Of a DNA stretch of 6,447 nucleotides, positions 1 through 6,175 are shown piece after piece (position 1 is the stretch's first letter; each line of letters starts with the position of its first letter). The notes below the pieces were generated by a model, which was given only the letters and a program-made list of their open reading frames with translations, ran no database searches and was not told where the DNA came from. The position numbers and the translations under genes were made by a program. Origin of the DNA: an uncultured Pseudomonadota bacterium (GTDB lineage Bacteria; Pseudomonadota; Gammaproteobacteria; Burkholderiales; Casimicrobiaceae); assembly GCA_937958295.1 (NCBI GenBank), contig CALFEY010000289.1, positions 1 through 6,447 on the forward strand, written 5' to 3'.

Positions 1-11
1 GTGGTGCCGGG

Positions 12-110
12 GCGCCGGTGGTGACGCTCTCCGCGAGCAGGTGCTCGCGGCGTGCGCCCCCACCGGCGCCTTGCCACTGGAGCGGCCCGCCGGCGCGTCA
101 CCACCGGCGC
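12..110. repeat. Perfect 16-bp inverted repeat with 67-base spacer
   Basis: The arm at 12-27 (GCGCCGGTGGTGACGC) is the exact reverse complement of 95-110. The spacer contains another perfect hairpin (31-50), so a transcript across this area could form a long nested structure. A related direct repeat, CACCGGCGC followed by S-TTGCCAC, occurs at 61-77 and 102-118. No transposase or attachment-site context is visible, and the function is unknown. Confidence 0.7.
31..50. repeat. 8-bp perfect hairpin with 4-base loop
   Basis: CCGCGAGC, loop AGGT, GCTCGCGG: all-matched arms, very GC-rich, nested in the larger inverted repeat 12-110. No T-run follows on either strand, so it is not a canonical intrinsic terminator. 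It could still stabilise or end transcripts leaving rhlE. Confidence 0.65.
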
Positions 111-115
111 GTTGC

Positions 116-140
116 CACGCCGGCGTGCGTGCCCGGCGTG
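116..140 (-). terminator. Candidate rhlE 3' hairpin (no U-tract)
   Basis: CACGCCGG (116-123) and CCGGCGTG (133-140) form a perfect 8-bp stem with a 9-base loop. It begins 16 bases after the last base of the rhlE stop codon in the direction of transcription. Position and stem strength suit a terminator or 3'-end-stabilising hairpin. The downstream sequence on the minus strand has no run of T, so the terminator call is tentative. Confidence 0.4.
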
Positions 141-156
141 AGCGACCGCAGGCGTC

Positions 157-1512
<1,356 letters not shown>

Positions 1513-1642
1513 GTAAAGCTCTCATTGGTGTGCTCGGCCATTCGCCTGCAAGAGCAAGGCGGCCAGTCACAGCCAAACGGAGGAAACTGCGAGGGTCGTT
1601 ATCGACTGCGGCAAGGGGACTGGAACAAGCGCCGCAACGACG
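1513..1642 (-). promoter_or_regulatory. Predicted long 5' leader of rhlE
   Basis: If transcription starts about 7 bases past the TATAAT at 1643-1648, the rhlE mRNA has a leader of about 124 nt. Near its end, 1543-1561 can fold into a 7-bp stem with one bulged base (CGCCT/AGGCG plus GC/GC). That stem-loop lies about 20 bases before the GAGAG ribosome-binding site. A long, foldable leader is compatible with temperature- or decay-linked control of a helicase, but the sequence does not prove it. Confidence 0.35.
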
Positions 1643-1671
1643 ATTATAGCGCAAATCATTGCGGCACGCCA
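1643..1671 (-). promoter_or_regulatory. Candidate sigma-70 promoter for rhlE
   Basis: The minus strand carries a perfect -10 hexamer TATAAT at 1648-1643. A weak -35 candidate, TGGCGT at 1671-1666, sits 17 bases upstream; shifting by one gives CTGGCG with an 18-base spacer and three matches to TTGACA. TATAAT is unlikely by chance in such GC-rich DNA and it points at rhlE. The -35 part overlaps one arm of the inverted repeat 1666-1706. Confidence 0.5.
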
Positions 1672-1706
1672 GCGCGTGCGACTCCGCGCGCGGCAGACGC
1701 TGGCGT
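1666..1706. repeat. 9-bp perfect inverted repeat between the binding-protein gene and rhlE
   Basis: ACGCCAGCG (1666-1674) is the exact reverse complement of CGCTGGCGT (1698-1706), with a 23-base spacer. It starts about 65 bases past the stop codon of the leftward binding-protein gene and just upstream of the rhlE -10 box. It could be a terminator stem without a T-run, or an operator half-site pair overlapping the rhlE -35 region. Confidence 0.5.
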
Positions 1707-1772
1707 TGCGGCGCCGGCGATGCTGCCCCGCGCCCGGAGCGAGCGCACGGCGCGGGCCGTCGTCCCCCGGCC

Positions 1773-2756
1773 TTACTCTTGCTTGATCCCCGCCGCCTTG
1801 ATGGCCTTGGCGTAGCGCTCGTTCTCGGCGTCGATCGCCTTGGCGTAGTCCTGGGGACCGCCCGCAACCACGTCGATGCCTGCGGCGGCAAAGGCCGCGA
1901 CGGCGTCCGGTTGCCTGGACGCTTCCATGGCGGCGTTGGCGACCTTCTGGATGATCGCGGAGGGCGTGCCCGCCGGCGCGAGGATGCCCACGATGGGCGC
2001 GAAGTCGAAGCCGGGGATCACCTCGGCGATCGCGGGCACGTTGGGGGCAAGCGCGGAGCGCTGCGCACTGTTGGTGGCCACGAGCTTGACCCGGCCGTCC
2101 TTCACGAACCCGACCAGCGACGGATATGCGGAGAAGAGCATTTCCACCTGGCCGCTCACGAGCGCCGGCACCGACTGGCCCGTGCCCTTGTACGGCACGT
2201 GCGTGACGTCGAGGCCGAGCGACGTCTTGAGCGACTCCATCGTGAGGTGATGGGTGCTGCCGATGCCCGACGAGCCGTAATTGAGCGCGCCCGGCTTCGC
2301 CTTCACGTAGTCCACGAACTCGGCCAGCGTGTTGGGCGGCATCTTCCCGGGATTGAGCGCCAGGAACAGTGGGGCGCGGGCGATGAGCGCCACCGGCACG
2401 AAGTCGTTCTTGGGGTTGTAGGTCAGCTTGCTGTAAATGAGCGGGTTGATGGACAGCATGGAGCCATCGGTCACCAGGAACTGGTAGCCGTCCGCCGGAC
2501 CCGATGCCAGTACGCCCGCCGCGACGCCGCCGTTGGCACCGGGGCGATTGTCCACGACCACCGACTGGCCGAGCTTGTCGCCCAGCCGCTGCGCCACGAT
2601 GCGCGCCACCGTGTCGGGCAGGCCGCCCGCGGCGTAGGGCACGATGAACTTGATGGGCTTGTTGGGATAATCGGCCTGGGCGTAAACCGGAAGCGCGAGC
2701 GCGGCGGCGCAGGCGGCGCCTGCGATGAGGAGGCTGCGGCGGGCAAGGCGATGCAT
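1773..2756 (-). CDS. Bug/TctC-family periplasmic solute-binding protein
   Basis: A 327-residue protein of the usual length for the Bug/TctC family of tripartite tricarboxylate transporters, whose members bind small, mostly carboxylated organic solutes in the periplasm. Residues 1-28 form a signal peptide: basic HRLARR, an Ala/Leu-rich core, and a cleavage site near AQA-DY. The ARRSLL stretch has a twin arginine, so Tat export is possible, though the consensus is incomplete. Family hallmarks follow: PYAAGGLPDTVAR soon after the signal, a VVVDNRPGANGG segment, PYKGTGQSVPALVSGQVEM in the middle and LAPNVPAIAE late. The start is set at the ATG at 2756 because GGAGG lies five bases upstream; an in-frame ATG at 2768 would place that ribosome site inside the gene. 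No TctA or TctB membrane genes are visible, so this is an orphan binding protein, as is common in Burkholderiales. The ligand cannot be read from the sequence. Confidence 0.93.
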   Translation of the reverse strand: MHRLARRSLLIAGAACAAALALPVYAQADYPNKPIKFIVPYAAGGLPDTVARIVAQRLGDKLGQSVVVDNRPGANGGVAAGVLASGPADGYQFLVTDGSMLSINPLIYSKLTYNPKNDFVPVALIARAPLFLALNPGKMPPNTLAEFVDYVKAKPGALNYGSSGIGSTHHLTMESLKTSLGLDVTHVPYKGTGQSVPALVSGQVEMLFSAYPSLVGFVKDGRVKLVATNSAQRSALAPNVPAIAEVIPGFDFAPIVGILAPAGTPSAIIQKVANAAMEASRQPDAVAAFAAAGIDVVAGGPQDYAKAIDAENERYAKAIKAAGIKQE

Positions 2757-2761
2757 GACTT

Positions 2762-2766
2762 CCTCC
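2762..2766 (-). promoter_or_regulatory. Shine-Dalgarno site that fixes the binding-protein start
   Basis: GGAGG on the minus strand (2766-2762) is five bases before the ATG at 2756. It overlaps an alternative in-frame ATG at 2768, which has only an A-rich, SD-poor upstream stretch. This favours the shorter 327-residue product, whose signal peptide then begins MHRLARR. Confidence 0.75.
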
Positions 2767-2794
2767 ATGATTTTCTTGTTGGATGCACTTCAGG

Positions 2795-2826
2795 CGGGCC
2801 GAGCCGGATGCAACCGGCGCGGCCCG
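2795..2826 (-). terminator. Strong intergenic hairpin, possible terminator or attenuator
   Basis: Arms CGGGCCG (2795-2801) and CGGCCCG (2820-2826) pair perfectly. After one mismatch the stem continues with five more pairs, including CCGG/CCGG (2804-2807 and 2814-2817), around a six-base loop. This 12-bp, nearly all-G/C stem fills most of the gap between the membrane-protein gene and the binding-protein gene. There is no T-run after it on the minus strand. Full termination, partial attenuation or mRNA processing are all possible. Confidence 0.5.
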
Positions 2827-2839
2827 GTACTGCAACTTC

Positions 2840-3337
2840 CTAGGGCCCGGCCGGCACCGGGTGGAACGCGCGCATCCCGCGCACGCCGAGGCCGACGAAG
2901 AGAGCGAGCACGACGAGCTGCGTGATGCCGAAGGCCGGGGACGACTGCGTGGGCGCGATCTCGTGCATGGCCGGCACCTTCACGAAGAGCTGCGCCACGA
3001 GCACGAACGCATTGAGGTACGCCGCGAGCATGGCGCTCGTCACGTATGCCGCGCGCCAGCCGCCGGCCAGCTTGCGCGGGTAGTACGCGAAGGCCGCCAC
3101 CAGGACTGCGACCAGCGACACCCCGCCTACCACGTGCGACGGCAGGATGCGGTCGGCGGGCAGGAAGAAGCCTGTCACGTCGGTGACGAGCGTGGTCAGC
3201 AGGAACAGCGCGGTCCACCCCGGCAGCGCACGCGCGCCGAGCATGCCGCCCGCGACCACGAGCCCCGCAAGGAGCGCGACGACACTAATGACGGTATGCA
3301 GCGTGACGGATGCGGCAATCGACATGCCCAGAATCAT
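2840..3337 (-). CDS. Small multi-pass membrane protein, function unknown
   Basis: A 165-residue, very hydrophobic protein. Likely membrane segments lie near residues 9-30, 41-59, 68-86, 97-119 and 138-156 (four or five passes). There is no cleavable signal and no soluble domain. Distinctive stretches are TDVTGFFLP (52-60), LPSHVVGG (65-72) and YLNAFVLVAQ (107-116). It resembles uncharacterised inner-membrane proteins common in proteobacteria, but I cannot attach a named family or function. Histidines H14 and H68 fall in or at the edge of membrane helices and could be functional. The reading frame stays open far upstream because of high GC, so the start is chosen at the ATG at 3337: AGGGGAG (3352-3346) lies eight bases upstream, and the hydrophobic protein begins here. 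The second ATG (3325, residue 5) has no such site. It lies 80 bases after the DHH gene and may share its transcript. Confidence 0.8.
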   Translation of the reverse strand: MILGMSIAASVTLHTVISVVALLAGLVVAGGMLGARALPGWTALFLLTTLVTDVTGFFLPADRILPSHVVGGVSLVAVLVAAFAYYPRKLAGGWRAAYVTSAMLAAYLNAFVLVAQLFVKVPAMHEIAPTQSSPAFGITQLVVLALFVGLGVRGMRAFHPVPAGP

Positions 3338-3345
3338 GGACGAGG

Positions 3346-3352
3346 CTCCCCT
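3346..3352 (-). promoter_or_regulatory. Shine-Dalgarno site that fixes the membrane-protein start
   Basis: AGGGGAG on the minus strand is eight bases before the ATG at 3337. It decides the start in a frame that otherwise remains open for a long way upstream across the DHH gene. Confidence 0.65.
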
Positions 3353-3417
3353 GTGAGCGATCCCGCGGCGCGGTGTGCGAACGCGGTCGTGGCGCGCGAT
3401 ACGCCCGCGAGTGTAAA

Positions 3418-4383
3418 TCAGGACGGCCCGGGGTAGGCCGCGGCGAGGCAGGCGACGAAGCGGTCGAAGTCGTCGCGGCCCAGGCGGCCGATGCCCGCCG
3501 CGGCGAGGCGGCCGCCGCCGGTGGGGAACTGGCGGCATAGCGCATCCGCGCCCATGGGCCGCGCCCGCGGAGCGCGCACGCTCACCACGAAGTCGCCGTG
3601 GTCGCCGGGCGTGAGCACGGCATGCGCGAGCGCGGGCTCGGCGCGGGCGATCTCGTTGCCGAAGATGCCGCGCGTGCGCCGCGTCCATGGCTCGTCGGGC
3701 AGGATGTACACGCGCGCGCCCGGCAGGCGGCGCGCCGGCGCCACGGCACGCACGAGCGCCATGTCGTGGCGCCGCGCTTGGTCGATGCGAGCGAACGCCG
3801 GATCCTCCCGCACGAAGCGCAGCGGATCGCGCGCGGCGAGCAGCGCGCGGAAGAGCGCGTCGGGCGCGACGATCGCATCGTCCGGGCGGTCGCCATAAGT
3901 GTTGTAGGTGAGGCCGTCGGCGAGCGCCTGGAGGTCGGCCAGGTCGGCCTCGCGCAGCGCGAGCGGCGCCGCGAGCGCGTGCGCGGCGTCGCGCAGGTTG
4001 TCGCCGTAGGCGGCCACCACCGCCCAGATGCGCTGCGTGCCGCGGACGTGGCGGTCCACGAGGATGCCGGTGCAGACCCCCGGCGAGGGATCGAGATGGG
4101 CCACGAGCCCGGCCGGCGGCGGGGAATCGCCCGCGAAGTGATGATCGAAGTACTCCACCGCCACGCCGCGGGTGAGCAGCGTCTCCACCGCTTGGCGATT
4201 GACGTCGAGCGAGACGTCGAGCACGGTGACGCGGTCGCCAGCCACTGCAGGCACGCGCGCGACGAGCTCGATGTCCCGCTTGCAACCCGTGACGAGCACG
4301 GTATCGCAAGGCTGCGCGAGGCGAAGCTCGAGGAGAGACGCGATGCCGTCGGCGTCGCCGTTGAAGACGTCGTAGCGGGTCAT
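3418..4383 (-). CDS. DHH-family phosphoesterase (compact, RecJ/NrnA-like superfamily)
   Basis: A 321-residue cytoplasmic protein with the complete metal-binding signature of the DHH superfamily: DAD at 10-12 within NGDADG, D56 in LDVSLD, the DHH triad 80-82 and D128 in AYGDN. The C-terminal part (about 265-315) ends with a substrate-binding TGGGR...AAAG stretch (288-297), as in DHHA1-type domains. Enzymes of this superfamily use two Mn ions to hydrolyse phosphodiester or phosphomonoester bonds in short RNAs, pAp, cyclic-dinucleotide products or polyphosphate; which substrate applies here is not evident. Proteins of this size and sequence style occur widely in beta- and gammaproteobacteria and, as I recall, are sometimes mislabelled acetyltransferase. 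It is much shorter than RecJ. The ATG at 4383 is preferred because the protein then opens MTRYDVFNGDADG; a TTG two codons upstream (4389) is also possible. No strong ribosome site is visible. It is divergent from the amine oxidase gene. Confidence 0.88.
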   Translation of the reverse strand: MTRYDVFNGDADGIASLLELRLAQPCDTVLVTGCKRDIELVARVPAVAGDRVTVLDVSLDVNRQAVETLLTRGVAVEYFDHHFAGDSPPPAGLVAHLDPSPGVCTGILVDRHVRGTQRIWAVVAAYGDNLRDAAHALAAPLALREADLADLQALADGLTYNTYGDRPDDAIVAPDALFRALLAARDPLRFVREDPAFARIDQARRHDMALVRAVAPARRLPGARVYILPDEPWTRRTRGIFGNEIARAEPALAHAVLTPGDHGDFVVSVRAPRARPMGADALCRQFPTGGGRLAAAGIGRLGRDDFDRFVACLAAAYPGPS

Positions 4384-4477
4384 GAGCAAAGTGCGGCCGG
4401 TGCGGGCGCTGCGCGAAGGTTAGCAGACGCGGCCCCTGCATTGCCCTGCCCCAGCGCCCGGAGTATCGTCGCGCGCC
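4384..4477. promoter_or_regulatory. Divergent intergenic region, DHH gene / amine oxidase gene
   Basis: This 94-base gap separates two outward-facing genes and must hold starts for both, unless the DHH gene is read through from elsewhere. On the plus strand there is a plausible -35/-10 pair (4441-4469). On the minus strand I find no good hexamer pair; the best is a TGC-TAACCT stretch about 35-45 bases before the DHH ATG. No operator-like palindrome or FNR-type site is visible. Confidence 0.4.
4441..4469 (+). promoter_or_regulatory. Candidate promoter of the amine oxidase gene, nearly leaderless
   Basis: TTGCCC (4441-4446, four of six to TTGACA) and TATCGT (4464-4469, four of six to TATAAT) are separated by exactly 17 bases. 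The predicted start of transcription is near 4476, two bases before the ATG at 4478. The only GGAG (4460-4463) is 14 bases from the ATG, too far for a normal ribosome site, which fits a leaderless or near-leaderless mRNA. Based on consensus matching only. Confidence 0.35.
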
Positions 4478-5893
4478 ATGACGCAACGCGAAGCCCTGGC
4501 GATCGTGGCGAACGGCCTGCCTGTGGTGCCGGGCAGGCGCAAGCGGGTGCTCGTGCTCGGTGCGGGCATGGCGGGCCTCGTGGCGGCGTCGGAGCTCTTG
4601 CGCGCCGGTCACGATCCGCTCGTCCTCGAAGCGCGGCAGCGGGTGGGCGGGCGCGTCCATACGATGCGCGAGCCGTTCACGCACGGCCTGTACGCCGAGG
4701 CGGGCGCCATGCGCATCCCGCGCGCACACCGGCTCACGATGGCGTACGTCGAGAAGTTCGGCCTCGTCACGCGCGACTTCACGATGAACAATCCGCACGG
4801 GTGGTGTCACCTGTTCGGGCGCAAGCATCGCTTCCGCGAGGTGGACGCCGATCCTGCCCTCATCGGCGGCCACTTGCCGGAGGCCGAGCGCAACGCGACC
4901 TGCACGGCCATGTGGGAGCGTGCCCTGCGTCCGTTCATCGACCAGCTCGCGGCGGCGGGAGAGGACGCGTGGCCGGAGATCGTGCGCGCGTTCGATGGCT
5001 ATTCCACGCGCGAATTCCTGGAGGAGAAGGGGTGGTCGGAAGCGGCCATCGAGCTCTTCGGTCTTCTCATGAACCAGGAATCGCTGATGAACATGTCGTT
5101 CCTCGAGCTCCTGCGCGAGGAGACGGGCCACTTCTACACGGACATGGCGCACATCCAGGGCGGCCTCGACCAGTTGCCGCAGGGCTTCCTGCCCGAGCTC
5201 GGCTCGCGCATCCGCTTTGGCGCGCGCGTGGTCGCGCTCGACCAATCGGAGCGCGAGGTGTGCGTGCACTACCAGGGCCCAGCGGGGCGCCGGCGCGTGC
5301 ACGCCGACTACGCCATCGTCACGTTGCCCTTCGCGGTACTGCGCCACGTGGAGATGATGAAGCCGCTGTCGCAGGCCAAGCGCCGAGCCATCCGGCAGCT
5401 GCACTACGACGCCTCCGCCAAGATCCTCTTCCAGTGCCGGCGCCGCTTCTGGGAGGAGGACGAGGGCATCGTGGGCGGCGGCAGCGTCACCGACCTCGCG
5501 ATCCGCAACATCTTCTATCCGGAAGCCGGCCGCGAGACCGGCCGCGGCGTGCTCCTTGCGAGCTACACCTGGTCGGAGGACGCGCAGCGCTGGGGGTCGC
5601 TCGAGCCGGAGGAGCGCATCGTGCAAGCGCTCGAGGACGTGGCGGCCATCCATCCGCAGATCCGCGACGAGTTCGAGGTGGGGGCCTCCAAGATGTGGCA
5701 CGACGACCCTTTCGCGGGTGGGGCCTTTGCGCTGTTCGAGCCGAGCCAGCAATCGCTGCTGCACGCGCACATCGTGGCGCCGGAAGGGCGCTTTCACTTC
5801 GCCGGAGAGCACGCCTCGCTCCACCACGCCTGGATCCAGGGCGCCATCGAGTCGGGCGTACGGGCGGCAGCGGAGATCAACGAGCTCGCGTAG
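4478..5893 (+). CDS. Flavin amine oxidase, L-amino-acid oxidase-like
   Basis: A 471-residue FAD enzyme expected to oxidise an amine or L-amino acid to the imine, with O2 as acceptor giving H2O2. The dinucleotide fold begins at VLVLGAGMAGL (GxGxxG 28-33), with the ribose-binding E51 in VLEA and GGRV 57-60. R79 in EAGAMRIP matches the arginine that binds the substrate carboxylate in snake-venom L-amino-acid oxidase (Arg90 there). K315 in SAKILF matches the conserved active-site lysine. The block FWEEDEGIVGG...FYP (324-349) and the C-terminal FAGEH...HAWIQGAIESG (441-460) also follow that subfamily. There is no signal peptide, so it is probably cytoplasmic. Length is typical for bacterial members. 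By eye, the position of the venom enzyme's catalytic histidine is a glutamate here, so the exact substrate is open. Related monoamine oxidases or amino-acid monooxygenases remain possible. It has no obvious partner gene in the window. Confidence 0.9.
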   Translation: MTQREALAIVANGLPVVPGRRKRVLVLGAGMAGLVAASELLRAGHDPLVLEARQRVGGRVHTMREPFTHGLYAEAGAMRIPRAHRLTMAYVEKFGLVTRDFTMNNPHGWCHLFGRKHRFREVDADPALIGGHLPEAERNATCTAMWERALRPFIDQLAAAGEDAWPEIVRAFDGYSTREFLEEKGWSEAAIELFGLLMNQESLMNMSFLELLREETGHFYTDMAHIQGGLDQLPQGFLPELGSRIRFGARVVALDQSEREVCVHYQGPAGRRRVHADYAIVTLPFAVLRHVEMMKPLSQAKRRAIRQLHYDASAKILFQCRRRFWEEDEGIVGGGSVTDLAIRNIFYPEAGRETGRGVLLASYTWSEDAQRWGSLEPEERIVQALEDVAAIHPQIRDEFEVGASKMWHDDPFAGGAFALFEPSQQSLLHAHIVAPEGRFHFAGEHASLHHAWIQGAIESGVRAAAEINELA

Positions 5894-5906
5894 CCCGCCG
5901 CGGCGC

Positions 5907-5920
5907 TTGACCTCGATCAA
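5907..5920 (+). promoter_or_regulatory. FNR/Anr-type binding site upstream of napE
   Basis: TTGACctcgATCAA matches the FNR consensus TTGAT-N4-ATCAA at nine of ten positions. It lies 14 bases after the amine oxidase stop codon, with its centre about 75 bases before the napE ATG. nap operons are often controlled by FNR/Anr/Dnr-type regulators, so low-oxygen activation is likely. A poor -10 candidate, CAGAAT (5963-5968), would put the site near -61.5, a known activating position, but leaves a very short leader. The alternative -41.5 geometry shows no good -10. Confidence 0.72.
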
Positions 5921-5975
5921 CGGTCCCGCGACACAGGACTGGCCCTTCGCCTCCATCAGGTCCAGAATGCCCCAA

Positions 5976-5982
5976 AAGGGGG
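5976..5982 (+). promoter_or_regulatory. Ribosome-binding site of napE
   Basis: AAGGGGG ends six bases before the ATG at 5989 and supports that start. An upstream ATG at 5967 is in a different frame. The site is the strongest translation signal in the nap segment; napD has none and probably relies on coupling. Confidence 0.7.
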
Positions 5983-5988
5983 CGAGAC

Positions 5989-6168
5989 ATGGACAAAGAC
6001 GAAGCGCCGATGACGGAGGTCGAGCCCGGGGTGCGCGCCGCAGAGTGGCGCAGCTTCCTCTTCCTCACCGCGGTGATGGTGCCGGTGCTGACGGTGCTGA
6101 TCATCGCCGGGTACGGCTTCGCGGTGTGGATGTTCCAGGTCGTGGCGGGCCCTCCGACCGGTGCCTGA
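5989..6168 (+). CDS. napE: Periplasmic nitrate reductase accessory membrane protein NapE
   Basis: A 59-residue protein with a charged N terminus (MDKDEAPMTEVEPG), an EWRSFLFLTA entry and one membrane helix at about 23-48, ending in GYGFAVWMFQVVAGPP. That hydrophobic core with the terminal W-M-x-Q-x-x-x-GPP pattern is the signature of the NapE/TorE family. NapE is an inner-membrane protein of unknown exact role, encoded first in napEDABC operons of alpha-, beta- and some gammaproteobacteria. The start is supported by AAGGGGG six bases upstream, and the length is normal for the family. napD follows after only seven bases, and an FNR-type site lies upstream, so it heads the nap transcription unit. 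The nearest similar protein, TorE, goes with TMAO reductase; napD next door settles the assignment. Confidence 0.9.
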   Translation: MDKDEAPMTEVEPGVRAAEWRSFLFLTAVMVPVLTVLIIAGYGFAVWMFQVVAGPPTGA

Positions 6169-6175
6169 CGCCGCC

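Larger units (their letters stand above)
1..156. other. Non-coding, repeat-rich tract downstream of rhlE
   Basis: No convincing gene is visible here. The frames that stay open encode Arg/Ala/Pro-rich sequence with no family signature, as expected for very GC-rich DNA. The tract holds three perfect inverted repeats (12-27 with 95-110, 31-50, and 116-140) and a 17-base direct repeat with one mismatch (61-77 and 102-118). It lies just past the rhlE stop codon, so it would form the structured 3' end of the rhlE transcript or a spacer to the next gene outside the window. Confidence 0.6.

Noticed and set aside
3389..3417. Minus-strand promoter for the membrane-protein gene starting at TTTACA (3417-3412)
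   Set aside because: The -35-like hexamer is good, but no -10-like hexamer lies 16-18 bases downstream; the nearest TATCGC is only about 11 bases away.
5896..5905. CGCCGCGGCG palindrome after the amine oxidase stop as a terminator
   Set aside because: It is a perfect palindrome with no loop and no following T-run. A short GC palindrome of this kind is common in such DNA.
3598..5910. Long plus-strand open frame of about 770 codons
   Set aside because: It is antisense to the DHH gene and out of frame over the amine oxidase gene. It is rich in Arg, Ala, Gly and His and shows no domain signature.
2840..5956. Very long open frame on the minus strand, continuous from the membrane-protein gene through the amine oxidase gene
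   Set aside because: Only its last 165 codons make a credible protein. The rest reads antisense to the amine oxidase gene and out of frame with the DHH gene, giving Arg/Ala/His-rich sequence typical of high-GC shadow frames.
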